A stretch of 64,000 nucleotides of DNA. Source: Favolaschia claudopus (lineage: Eukaryota; Basidiomycota; Agaricomycetes; Agaricales; Mycenaceae). Shown piece by piece: positions 1-11,724 of this stretch. A program made the translations under genes and the position numbers. A model generated the notes under the pieces. It ran no database searches. It was not told where the DNA came from and saw only the letters and a program-made list of their open reading frames with translations. Numbering within the stretch: position 1 is the first letter of the stretch; each line of letters starts with the position of its first letter. The DNA is taken from the NCBI GenBank assembly GCA_037176885.1, contig JAWWNJ010000012.1, forward strand, positions 496,001-560,000, written 5' to 3'.

Positions 1-530
1 ATAGCGGATGCGGAACGAGGAGGAGGTCTCGCGTGTGTGGTGCGAACGGTGGACTTTTCGGTCGGACGGGCGGGGAAGAGGGATTCCGATTATGAAGGAT
101 GAATCTGTGTTGCCATAGGCGATTCAGTCTAGTGGGAGATTGGGGGATTGCTTGGGCAAAACGGAGACGAAGAGAAAGGTGGATTGCGCCACGCGAGGAG
201 AATCGTCCTCTTCTTCGTCGCACGGGATATTCCAGACGTCGCACAAGATACTCCAGACGGCGAGGATCTCTCATTCTGCGTCTACGCCTCTGGTACGTCC
301 CTTCTTTGTCCCTTAGGTCTATCCTATCCCTCGCCATCCCTTCGTGTCCGGCGGTGCAATCTCCTGCCGTCCTCGAGCGACACTGAGCCCGTTTCATAGC
401 TCAAGCATACTTTCCGCATATGCAACGACGACGCTTTGAATACTATTTCGTTGACGTCCACACCCCCTTGGAGTCGCGTCACTTACCACTGCGCCTCCGT
501 CCCCAGTTCGCTCGTCGGGCGCAATCGATG
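1..530 (+). repeat. Diverged dispersed repeat, copy 1 (runs off the left edge)
   Basis: This stretch aligns by eye with 15117-15760 in the same orientation. Shared blocks, in order, are AACGAGGAGGAGG, CTCGCGTGTGTGG, GGAGACGAAGA, CTTCGTCGCACG, GCCTCTGGTACGT, CCGGCGGTGCAAT and a CCTCCGTCCCC block. Short indels separate the blocks, so the copies are old. No terminal repeats or protein are visible. It may be a decayed transposon end or an old segmental copy. Confidence 0.6.
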
Positions 531-3500
531 TCATTTAACGGCGTATGATTGCGCAGGAAGTATGGGAGCATGGTAGATGCCCAAGCACTCGCGAGAACGT
601 CGCTACCTGCGGCGTCTTGGGCCAGAAATGCTATTGTCATTTTGGGTCCTGGATGCGCCGTCGTCGATACATCAAAGAGTTTTCAGCACGATACCACTAT
701 GTGGGTTAGTACATACATGAAGTATGACTGAGCGCTTGGATAGGATGTAATGTATGTATATAATCGACCTCAAATCGTCATGTATCTTGCTGCCATGAGA
801 ATACTCCGAATGAAGGTGCGCGTCGAGTGAGTGAGATGTCGACGCGAACGCTACACCTCACTGGCAAGCTCATACATACCCGACGCAGCTACCGGTGAAT
901 GCGCTTCACGTTCGGAGACACCACACAGAGCTCGGAGGGGGGATAGAGCCCGGTCGAAGAGCTACCGCTCCCGTATCTTGCAACCGTTCACAGTCTAAGG
1001 GGATACGACGGAGGACCGGAGTGGCATTGCCCGCTCGTGCGGGAAATAGAGACAAATAAGCAGACGGAGTAGAGGGTCACAGTCTGCCATCTCCTTCACG
1101 CTGCTGCCCGTCAAAGTGTGGTAGTAGAGGCGACCACCACTGAAACGACACGCATCATGGTCCCGCTGGAGCTCACCCGTGTCCGTGCACCGTCTTGACC
1201 GAACAACGGAATACATTCGGCGGTAGTAGAGAACCATGAGGTGAGTGCAAAATAAGGGACGGAGGCCGGGCGTCCGTATGCACGACAGTGGAGTCCTTGC
1301 GCACGGGGTAGAAGAGGGCCACCACCACCGGTGCTAGGGCGGAGGTGCAGCAGAGGGGGGATACGTCCCGCAGCCCACACCCGACCGGAAGACAGACAGG
1401 GAGAATCGGCGATTCGGCGCTTGCAGATCCAATCGATGTCCTAGGCGTCCGCCCCCCGTCGCGCTTGCCCTCTCCGTCCGTCGGGACTGCGATTCACCTT
1501 GTGTCCCACTCATCCTTCTGCCGTCACTCTTCCCAATCCGGCGACTCGTCCATCCACTCCTCCACCTCCACCAAATCGGTGATCCATACATATCCGGCCT
1601 CCTCGTCCCGCAGTCTTTCTCATTTAGTCAGTTCCCCAAAATTGAGAAAGATCTGGAGGGGCTCGGAGTTCGACGTGGCACGGTATGGGATGTAGGGATG
1701 AGATGCAGAGGTCAAGGCGAGTGGGGCGTTTCGCGGGCAAGGAAGACCAGCGCAAGCGCATGAAGAAAACCGAATAGCGAGATGGTGAGGCCGATGGATA
1801 CATAAGCCGTGCTCGTCGGTTCTCCTCCCCTTGCGCCCACCAGTCATCCATCAACGCCTCCCAGACCGTTCTACCCTCAAACTGGTGTGTGTCCTCCACT
1901 GAGACTACACATTCCGCCACGTCGCCGATGCAAGGTGAGGAGGGATTGGGCTAATCACCAACAATGCTGGGATGGGGTGGTGACATACTTCGTCGCCATT
2001 GTCCGCTGCTGGAAGAGCCCATTCCGTCTCCACTCGTAAGCTTGGAAAGGAAGAAGGTACGACCCCCCGTCGGAGGGAGATGTCTCTCAGCGAAGTGAAA
2101 CGAGCTGGATTCGGGAAGGGAAGGCGGCAAGCAGTGGGGGCGGATCCACTGTTACCAGCTGTCCTTCTCGTTGAAGCAGGTCGCGTGGAGGAAAAATCTT
2201 AGGCGAGTGCCCGTTCTCGACGTTCTTGATTAGATAGGAAGTTCCCCCTGTCTCGGAAAGCCCGCCACATCTGCGGTACCGTCTCATTCTAGTGCGTTGG
2301 AGTCGCCCGGAAGGATTGGTGGGGATGGGGAGCGGTGAGAACGGCGCCACATAGAGGGTCTCATGAGGCGCTTCTTCTTGACGTCCTGAACGGCGCCTAT
2401 GGATCATCCTTCGCGATCCGTCAGGACTGACGCCTCTCACGATGAACGGCGTATGCTTCCACACGTATACGCTCAAACTCCGCAAAACCGAGAACGCAGT
2501 AGCGATGGAGGAATCCAAGGGGGTCACAGGCGATAAGGAGAAGAAAGGCAGAGTGAGGTACGTATATGCCGTGGTAATGGATCAAGAGAAACAACGCCGA
2601 TGCCATGCGCAGAAGGTGTCGGCCACTTGCTCCTCCTCCTGCTCTCGCTCCGCTCAGAGGGCGGATACGCCGTCGGTACGAGCAACAAAAAGACGTCGAG
2701 ATGCAGAGCTTCGACCCTACGTCGACGATTCTGCTCTTGACTCCGGAGCCGCGTCAGCCGCGATGAAAACACGAGGCTAGCAGGATCCTCCTACGACGGA
2801 CGCTTCCCCCCCAAGACGAGCACGGTACCACGAGCGGAGAAGGCGGCGGGCCTTCCCGTCAAGATGGAGTGCGATGGTGGCCGTCGTCGCGACTGAGGTC
2901 GGCAGAAGAGGTTCCACCCGGATATTGACCGTCGCCTCAGGACGGGAAAGAAATGACGGTGTATTTTGCAGACGACCGCATGTACGGTCTCGGGCGGCGA
3001 CGCTGGGGCGCAAGCATCAGGAGAGCAGCAGTCTGAGCGAAGACGGGCAAGCGGGAAGAAGGCTTCACGTGGTGAGTCTCGATAATTCTTCTGACGAGTC
3101 TCGAGGATTGAGCATATACTGGGTGAAGAACGCTACGCGCGTAGGCAGCAGACAATATGCGGCTCGACGCACGGCCGGTAATCGTGATCGAGAGCGAGGA
3201 GGCGCTCCACCCGGTGAAGTCGAGAGGCTACTAAGACGAGCTGATCGCTGCGCATAAAACATCTATGCCAGCTGCGTCCTCGCGGGATAGCCGCGCATGC
3301 ACCATCGAGCGCGAAGCAGCACCCACCGGCACCAGCGGGGGGTCGAGGAGAAAGGCCGACGCGGTGAGTCGAGATATCTCTACTCAGTGGAAAGTTAGTC
3401 GTTGCTCTCGAAGGTACTGCGTCCGTACCGTGCGGTATGATTGGGCTCATATGCCTTATCTAAGGGCGAATGTGCTCCATGAGCGCGCACAGCGGTGCGT

Positions 3501-5850
3501 ATTGCTTGTTTACCGATGACGTTTCTGATGCAGCCCGCCCAAGCCCCCGCCCCCAACCCAGCGCAGCACGACACCGCGACATGTATAGCGACACGCTGCT
3601 CCATATCATCGAGCGCATCGGCCTGGAGCAAGTGGCTACTTGACAGCGCACCTCGCCCCGTCCCTCCATCCGCCGCTTAGGTGATGAGCGTGGGTGGGAA
3701 GCTCGAACGAAAGGCACAAAATGATTCCAGGACGCCAAAGCACAATGCGGCTGGGCGGAGATCCGCGAAGACGAGGGGGTTAGCCAGTTCTCCGCAGAAG
3801 ACGCGGGTAGCGTACCGCGACGGAACGCCGAGCGTGCATGGTCGATGGTGCCGGACATTCGACGAGGAAGACAGTGAAATGACAAGACACGGTGAGTCGA
3901 GATTCCACTTCGTAACCTACGCAGAACGCTGAGGTTAAGCCAAAATAGAGAACCGCACGCAAGTAAGAACAAGCACCTCCCTGCAAAAGTGGTCGGGGAA
4001 AAACCTGATGCTCGACCCAGCGGCCGCCGGCCGAAAGTAACAACTCAGCCAATCTTCGCAGACACTCCTGCGAGCGGGTGTCAGGACGACAAAGTGCACA
4101 GGTCATCAAGACGAACGACTACTCACCCAACCACACCTGTTCCTCAAGGTCACTCTTTCACGAACATTCAGTCATCCTCATAAATGCCCCGGTAGACGAT
4201 GGCGCACCCCCCCCCCGAAACTTGGTATCCGTATTCAGCATCTCCTCGGGCGGCTGCCATCCGGTCTTTCATGGAGCAAGACGCAGCGCATCTTCTATGC
4301 TCTAAATCCACCTCAATTGAGCTACTATTCGATCAGCCAGAGTAGGGGCAAGTGAAAGAGGCGCACATTACGGTTCGGTCGACGTCATCATATGCTCACA
4401 GCGTACCAAGCAATCGTCATTTAAGATACCAATGATCCAGCGTGCCCAAGGACGAGGAAGAACAACACAAGGCGGGACGGGACGGGAGCCATGGATGAAG
4501 GCGTAGGAAAGAATCCTGCGATGCAAATGGGCAAAATTTTGAAGCTTCCAGACATTTTCAAAGGCCGAGCTCGTTCTCTTTGACGATGAGAAGTATAGGA
4601 CCTTTGGCTAGGACCCAGAAGACCTTGAGAAGACCAGTGGATTTGGAAGATGGTGGAGGCAAGGAGCAAATTCAAATAAACCCTTATAGGATGGACCGCT
4701 GATAATTTCGCACGCTCACCGTTGCCTCCGTCGTCGTCGAGGACCCGAGGCTCTTCGAATGGGCTCCGGCTCGTTGAACCTCAAAGAACTACAGCCCCGC
4801 CTCCCTCTTATGAATTCTGGCTGCACCTCAAAAGTCAAGATAGTCTCAGAAGGCTACAACTTGAATATAACCAACGACTTATCTGCCAGCCTGAGACTGT
4901 GGCGACTCTTTCAATTGACTCGATGATACTGTGGTCATGAAACGAAGTTCGCTCATAGGACCCGATACTTGCTCGACACACATCGGCCTAGCCTCAAGGC
5001 TCATGGCTCTCTGGGTCTCTTATTTGATTCCTGGCCCCTGGGACATAGTGGACGCGGCATTTCAAAGGATACAGAGAAACTACCCATCTGCCTTAACTCT
5101 GAACTCAGACTATTATGACTACCTCGACTTTGGCTTCTCTCCTGCTGTTTTCTCCACTATCTTGCTCTGGCAATATCCGCTTTTCATTGAGTAGAGGGAC
5201 GACATGCGACAATCAATGTCAAGCTTCAAGCTCTTTCATTCACAAGGTGTTCATATTCAAGATAGAAAGACAAGGTGCCAAGTAACCCGATATGTAGAGG
5301 CTGAGCCTCTGTGGGGGATCACATGCAGCCGGGCAAAGCGTGTAAGTCCTCGAGGAACGGTGCGCGGCCGTCGGTGTTACATTTCACTTCATATTAATGG
5401 ACAGCTGCTCAAAGTACACACGTACGCTTACGTGCCGCAGAGTCCACAGCGTAAATGAAGGTTTAGTGCGTCCGCTGGAGCCTTCTGCCGTTTTTGACAT
5501 TACCCACAGTATCCAAGGGTTTGTGAGATCTTGGTAGTAAGGAGCTTGTGGACTTGGAGTTTGTGTTATATCGCTGATTGTTTCTCATATAGGCATCTGG
5601 AAGCCAGCCTATATAGATAATCGATGATCCAATTCCGTTCCATTCTACCGATCTCCTACGGAGATACATTGATACTCCGAAATAAACACCAAAAATTCCA
5701 CTAGGCACGGAGCTGTTGGGAGTGGTAAATACCACGATGTTGCGCAATATTGCAAAGCCGGCTCATGCGTGCATTCGGGCTCCAGATCCCCTCCCTCCGG
5801 CGTTGAGCGTCGCTGCGCGTGTGGGCCGCTCATCATCGGCTAACAGCCGC
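531..5850. other. Gene-free, mostly GC-rich tract
   Basis: About 5.3 kb in which no reading frame looks like a protein and no splice-connected exons could be built. Open frames on both strands are rich in Arg, Ser and Pro, as expected from GC-rich non-coding DNA. A C10 homopolymer lies near 4208. Weak motif repetition occurs at 3072-3907 (separate entry). Confidence 0.5.
3072..3907 (+). repeat. Degenerate recurring motif, GTGAGTCGAGAT-like
   Basis: Similar strings occur at 3072 (GTGAGTCTCGATAATTC), 3364 (GTGAGTCGAGATATC) and 3892 (GTGAGTCGAGATTCC), each preceded by a purine-rich stretch. Spacing is uneven (292 and 528 bases). The surrounding blocks, such as CGCGGG followed by a CCATCGA palindromic region near 3290 and 3810, also look related. 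It may be a decayed tandem array; the evidence is only visual. Confidence 0.3.
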
Positions 5851-6290
5851 TTAACCTTCGCGTCGGAACGAATCCCTCGCCGTCGGCTTTCGCTCTTCAT
5901 TCACGCTCACCCTCACACAAACTTTCCTGACTCCCGGTGTGTGACTCTCCGTATAGCCTTGCCTATCACAACTCATCCCTCTCTCACAGGCTTCGTCCTT
6001 CTTCGACGATGACGATGGGCCCGAATCCTTATTCAGCTCAATGTCAACCAGACTTCTCCAAGTAGGTAGAAAATCACAATCCATTTCAATGCACTCCACC
6101 CACAGCATCACTATAGGCATGCTCCTGTCACCATTTTGTACGTCTACCTCGAGGAACGCCTCAAGCTTCTTCATGTCATACCTATTTCCAGGAATTTGGA
6201 GGTTTGACAACTGTTCTGGTGCTATTTTCCCACTTCTATGCAAAAATTCTTCTCACCCTTGATCCAGTTGAACAAGATATTCAAGCTCAT
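5851..6290 (-). CDS. Possible small gene or gene fragment, unknown
   Basis: The minus strand carries a 130-codon open stretch whose central part (about 6200-5990) has ordinary amino-acid composition: a Glu/Asp/Leu/Val-rich core with several Trp and Met residues, then a Ser/Lys-rich tail. An upstream ATG at 6290 could start a short exon ending in a GTGAG donor near 6257. I do not recognise the family. A GTGAGC donor sits near the 3' end, so the protein may continue or the end may be lost. It could be a relic of a larger gene or chance coding. Confidence 0.28.
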
Positions 6291-6856
6291 TGAACGGTCG
6301 ATTACTTGTGTAACCTGACTACTACTCCTGGTAAATGTGACCTGAAAGTATATTGAATAATATCTGCCTTTTTGTGGTAGGATTTGGTGTTGATGAATTG
6401 TATGCCGAGAACCTAATAATACGACCTTGGCCTCATGCGAGAGGAGTGTCTCATGCCATGAACCTTAATTGAATCCGTCCAGATTGGACATTTTCACCAC
6501 ATAGCAGCGTCAAGGTGGTCCCCGGGAATTATATTTGACTAAATGTTTCTCTTCCGACCGTTCAGGTCAATGGTTTGACTTGATACCGAAACTATCTCTC
6601 CTTTCCGAGCGACAGATAATGACTCAACAACGGCTTTTACTCAACATCGCCAGATATCGCCGCATGTTCGCAACGTGGGATCAGTGGCAGTGCTACCTGG
6701 GTGAGCAAAACCACACCGCCGAGTCAGACGCTTCAAGCGACCCACCTTCCACTCAGTACTCCCACCCGGTACTACATGCTCACCGATATTTTCTTCTCGA
6801 TTTTCAACGGGATTCGCTCTTTTTTCGAGTTGATCCCGCTTCCGGCCCCTCTTCGT
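6291..6856. other. Intergenic, upstream of the first coiled-coil gene
   Basis: No supported gene. An open plus-strand stretch (6535-6897) overlaps the start of the next gene in another frame and looks like a shadow. Confidence 0.4.
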
Positions 6857-8215
6857 ATGACACCAGCCACCTGGATGTTCTTCCCGGTTTCGAATGACCC
6901 AGGTAAACGGTCGGGGGCAAAATCTGTCCTGCGGACCAACGACGCTTACCAAGTACACACCTCGATGGATATTCTCCAAACGATGGTTCATTGCGGGGAC
7001 TACGTCGACGAAGCGCAAGTGACAAAGATCGAGCACTACCAGCGCGACGCCAGCCCTCTCCACGAATTCTTGGTTGTTTACTTCCGAATGAGGACCAAAC
7101 CCGATGTTTCCAATTTCTTGATTATAGAGCGGCATTCTTCTAAAGCAAACCCTCCAAATCCCAAGAAACCTACGCTACACACACTCGAAGTTGACACCGA
7201 CCTTGTCAGGTGAGTCTCACTAGACCTATAGCAGTTCACACGGCAAATCTAAGACATTCTGGCAGGGAGGCAAACCAGGTCAGCGGAAATGAAGTGTATG
7301 TTCTCTGTTACTAAAGCTGATTTGGGTCTCTTAGCTACTTTACCGGCCTGCTTCAGGGGGAGAATCTCCAGAGGAATTGAGTGCACATGCACTAATAACG
7401 GGGTATGCATTTCCTTTCCATGTATAATTGTATTTTCAATTCTGTTGTAGGTCTGCAATACATACACAAAATTCACAACACCTGTCAGGTGGAATTGTCA
7501 ATCAGTCTTTTTTTAGGCGTCGGATTGGGCCTGTTGGACTGGATCGTATCGTGGTGTCTTGTCGCCGTCTTGAACATGATGTCCATTTGATTGAACCCGG
7601 GAAACGAAAATTACTGGCAACACTGGCTCCCGCACCAGACCATACTATTCCAGTTGCCCAGCTCCTTTGTGTGGCCTCTTTTGTTTCCAAGAACTCTCCC
7701 ATCCATGACTCATTTGACAAATCGAATTACTACTATGCCCGCACAATCTTTTACATTGCTCAAAAGTTGATGGATCCCAGAGATTCAGAAATGCATGCAT
7801 CACCAGGTTTTGAATTCTTCAGAACTGATGCAGTCCAATGGAATCAGGCAGATTTCAAAGGCACAGCACAAGATCAAGTTAAAAATGGCTTTGATCCCGC
7901 TACAGTGTTCATCAATTGTAACATTTATTGGGATGAATTCAGGAGTGAGGTCAATACTCAATATAGGGTGAGTCAAAGTGACTATTGATGTGAGGCCAAT
8001 CATTCAATCAATTCTAGGCTAACAATCAATCCCTTGTAAGAGAGCGAGAACTGCAGGAAGCCGTAGATGTTAGCAGACAACGTCTTGCTGCAGAGATTGC
8101 AGAGGAGACTCGTCTTCGAGAAACAGCAGAGCAGCAAGCTTCCCAGGCAGCTCATCTTCAGGAGCAATTCGAAGCTGAGATAGCAGAGCTCAAACAACGT
8201 TATAGCTTATGTTGA
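6857..8215 (+). CDS. Coiled-coil protein, paralog 1 of an inverted pair (lineage-specific family)
   Basis: Role unknown. The start at 6857 is chosen because the paralog at 11724 begins at the equivalent place. The first exon encodes a segment with the shared pattern TKIEH, PLHEFLVV and N-x-LIIER, and ends at a phase-2 donor at 7210. A second exon, open from about 7450 to 7967, encodes the shared block IPxAQLL, FxSKNSP and YYYxRxIF. A clear 50-nt intron (7968-8017) follows. The last exon (8018-8215) encodes a 65-residue charged coiled coil rich in Ala, Glu and Gln. The join between the first two exons is uncertain: 7210-7450 is long for an intron here and probably hides a short exon or decay. 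Expanded agaricomycete families with this head and coiled-coil tail exist; no biochemical role is claimed. Confidence 0.6.
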
Positions 8216-8876
8216 GGTGGTCAACATTCCTCTCATTTGTGCTAGCCAGGCCCGGAGCTACGAGTGTTCTAGCATGATGATACAACCAATGCAAGCAGAT
8301 TGAATTAAGATTACCAAATTACTTGATGTTTTTCTTGTGTCTAAGTCAATGCTGCTTGTATCTTCCTTGGTACTATTCTGTTCAGGTTCAGATTCAGATT
8401 CGTGGAGTGCCCGGAGGTGGGCAGACAAACAGCAGCCTGGATTTTGGCACCACACTACTTATCTATCCTGTACCCATATTCCTGGTTTGTTTCACCTCAG
8501 TTGACCCTCTATTGTTCCTTTGTTAACTAATAGTTGTATGCAAACAACTGTTTTATTATTAGAATGTGTGTCCAGTTCAGTTCGGTTTGGTCTGCTCTGG
8601 TAGAGACCAATTCCTGCGCTGAACTTTGCCGAAACTCATCTCCTCCCTCAATCTCATGCAAATTTTCTTTGAATTCAGGAGGACGGAGTTGAGGTATTCC
8701 TGCTGGAAAATGTTTTCAGAAGATGAAATGTTGAGGACTGTTGGTGGATTACGGTGATCTATGGAATCCATTGGCTGACTTTCCAGTCTGACAGAAAGAG
8801 TGGTATGCTCTCCGCTGGGACAACAGTGGACGCTGGTGGACATTGTCAGGCAGCATTTCCTGCTGGTGGCGAACAA

Positions 8877-8905
8877 GTCCGCGGAGGTCCACTGGTTCCG
8901 CGGAC
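8877..8905. repeat. Perfect hairpin, 9-bp stem
   Basis: GTCCGCGGA and its exact reverse complement TCCGCGGAC flank an 11-base loop. It ends eight bases before the inverted-repeat end of the adjacent element. It may be a footprint or an outer part of that element. Confidence 0.55.
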
Positions 8906-8913
8906 CTGCTAAT

Positions 8914-9311
8914 CAGTGTTGTCAAGGTTCAGTTCAGTTCAGGTTGGGGGCATTTTTTTGTGAACCTCAAACCTTTCAGTTCAGCCAATCACTGAACCTT
9001 AACCTGAACCCGCGTTCACATTTGGTTTGGTGTTTGAACCTTTCTCAGGTCAGCCACTTAAAAGGTCGTGTCCATCAAAATCCTTGGGCTTCCTCTCAAC
9101 TCCTGAGATGACTCGCAGTCAAGTCGCTTACTGATTGTCCAGTTGCGTTCATGTGGCTTCACGTTCACGTTCAGACGGGATCAGACCATGTTCAAACACG
9201 CCGCCATTGTGCAAATGCTGAACCTGATTTTCTGTGTTTGGTTCAGGCAATCTTTGAACCCTGAACGTTCAGGTTTCGAACTGATTTCTGGACCAAACCT
9301 TGACATCACCG
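8914..9311. mobile_element. Old non-autonomous inverted-repeat element rich in GGTTCAG/CTGAACC
   Basis: The left end CAGTGTTGTCAAGGTT matches the reverse complement of the right end, CGGTGATGTCAAGGTT. Both halves are packed with GGTTCAG or its complement, like subterminal transposase sites. No 8-bp target duplication is seen (CTGCTAAT versus CATGGGAT), so the copy is old or rearranged. It has no coding capacity. The AGTG-TTG ends and motif resemble the intact element at 40741-41352, suggesting a hAT-like relative. Confidence 0.55.
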
Positions 9312-10042
9312 CATGGGATCCAACGGGAAAAAAAAGTTGTTTCAAGGGCCAGAGGTAGTCACTTGAGGGAGCCTAAAAATAGTAAGATACATTTTCCATT
9401 GACCCCTTAAATCTCAGGCTACCGGAAATTTATTCAAGTCAGTTGAGGCTCAACTCGCATCCTCTGACCCTCCGGAGTATCAGATGTCCCTGGATTATAG
9501 CGGAAACCGCTGGATCCCACGGGAATTGTTCCATTTGATTCCATTGCAGTCCACTCCAACAAATACACCTCAAGACTCAATTGCCGGGTTGCCGGTATGC
9601 GGTGGTGCCTGGCAATCAACACGTATCTCCCCCTTGATTTGCGGCGGCAAAGTGCCCCTCAGCCAACGCGCGGCCCACGAAGGCCATCACATTTTTAGCT
9701 TATGCAAATCAAATTGCGATGGGTGTTTCCCGGATCCTTGTCTTTCGGCTCACTCTGCCGACATTCTGAAATGAATTACCGAGGTCGCTATTGATCCGGT
9801 TATGCCGCTCCAAGCGGGAAAATGCTCAGCAATCTTTCGGGATGTATACGATGGGGTCAGCCGAAAACACCATTATCTTCGGTGTCAATTCTAACCTGTG
9901 AGGCGTGAACGGTACCATGCTTCATGAGCAGATGCATCATTAAACAATTATTAAATTCCGGCACCGAACAACTCGAAGCGCTGGGAGTGTCTGAGTAAGT
10001 ATTGTCTGACGAATGTATGGACAAGTAAGTACTAATAAGTAA

Positions 10043-11724
10043 TCAAAGATGCGTAGGCGGAAGCAGCTGCTGCAAGTGGGAGTTTTCGGAAATCAAACGT
10101 CTCTGACATGCTGCTAGTTCGGCTTTGGTACGTTCAAGACCACGGGTAGCGTCAAGAGCTATCTGTTCAGCGGTTTGCCGAAGAACAACCTGCTCAGCAA
10201 GCTCTGCAGCAAGACGCTGTTCGCCGGCTTGTGAGACCTGACTTATTTCTTGCGCAATGGCAAGCGCTTCAGCTTTGGCCTACGTACAACAATCTTAAGT
10301 AGGTGATCCACAAGAGAGAAAACGCTTCGACTCACCCTACGCTCGTTAGTGACCTCGACCTGGAACTCAGCCCAACCCTGGTTACACTTGTTGAAAGCTG
10401 TGAGCGGGGCGAATTCTTGTTTTACCCGATCCGCCATGACCCCCTTGAAAATCAGATAACCCCATCGGAGGGGATCGGTTGTAAAAAATTCAAAACCTTT
10501 GGTCGTGTAAATTTGAGAGCCTTCGCACCGCATCATCCGTCGACCGAGGTCAAAGATTGCGCGAGAGTAGTAGTAACATGACTTGTCGAACAAGTCATAA
10601 ACGGGAGAATTCTTCGAGATGAAATGGGCAACATGAAGCAGCTGAGCGAGCGGGATGGTGCGGCGACAGTCGGGAGTCAGCGATGCTATGAGGGTCAACT
10701 CTCCATCTTCCGCCTTCCCGATATCGACTTTGGGTCCGTAGGCAATCTTGACCTGGTCTTGAGCAACGCACCTCAGATTGGGCAGGAAGCCGGAGGACGC
10801 AGCGATGGTCTCAACCGAGACCTTAATGGTAGATGCACTGCTATACAGGGCGGATCTGTTCATATTAGGAGGATTTGTTTGAGTGAAACATGAACAAGAA
10901 AACTTACCCTGCTGTGAACATGGGACGTGAGGGAGAGCGTGGCATTTTGTTGTGTGGCTGATTACAGGAATTCGGAGGCATGGCGCTCCCACTTTAGGAA
11001 TCGTGAGGAAACGGAGAAAACATATAAAGAAGAGCTTTACACATCGCCTCTATTGGCCTCAGAAGCTGAAAATGCGATTCTATTCGAGAGACGAGCGGAC
11101 TCCGCCCCATTGTTGTGCGCAGTGAGTCTATTCACGGGTGAGATACAAGATTTGATTTTGGCAGGATACGGACTTTTTGCTCGACGGCTTTGCCCCAGAT
11201 GCTGAAAAGAAGAAAAGTTTCCTCGGGGCGAGCTCAGAAGTCGAGCTCGGTCTGTCTCTATGAAACCAAAAGTGACTGGAACGTAACGTGGTTTAGAGAA
11301 GAACTGACAAGTCGTCTGTCGAGGCTTCAAGTTCGTGGATGCGGCTGTAATATCAGTCTCAGGTGATAAATTTTCTCGAGGATATATCCACTCACTCCAC
11401 GAGTCTATCGGTGTCAACAACATCCGGCGGATCTGTTTCCGGTAGCATGGCGTCTTGCGTGGAACTTCGACGCTCTATAATCAAATAATTTGCAAGTTCG
11501 GGGTGGGTTCTCTTGTGGAACCGAACGACTAAGAATTCGTGGAGAGGCGCGGTTTCGCGTTGGCAGTGTTCGATCTTGGTGACCACAACGTCTGAGACAA
11601 AATCGCCATTATGGACCATTTCCCGCAAAAGATCCGCTGAGTTATAGATCTTGAAATCTTCCTTGCTGCTCTTGAATTTGGTCTGGTTATCGGCCCAGCG
11701 CGGAAAGTACACCCAGGTTGTCAT
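10043..11724 (-). CDS. Coiled-coil protein, paralog 2 of an inverted pair
   Basis: Minus-strand paralog of 6857-8215. Exon 1 (11724-11396) starts MTTWVYFPR and carries the shared TKIEH, PLHEFLVV and LIIER blocks, ending at a phase-2 GTGAGT donor. A middle short exon after the acceptor near 11340 is probable. The main exon (to 10336) carries IPLAQLL, FISKNSP and YYYSRAIF. Its upstream edge probably follows a 52-nt intron ending in AACAG near 10863. A 56-nt intron (10335-10280) has the same phase and position as in the paralog. The final exon (10279-10043) encodes a roughly 78-residue coiled coil sharing QRLAAE and TAEQ with the paralog. Both copies keep intron phase and domain order, so they derive from a duplication with inversion. 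Function unknown. Confidence 0.62.

Larger units (their letters stand above)
8216..10042. other. Spacer between the inverted coiled-coil genes
   Basis: About 1.8 kb without a convincing gene. It contains an old motif-rich element (8914-9311) and a perfect hairpin beside it (8877-8905). The rest shows nothing recognisable. Confidence 0.5.
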
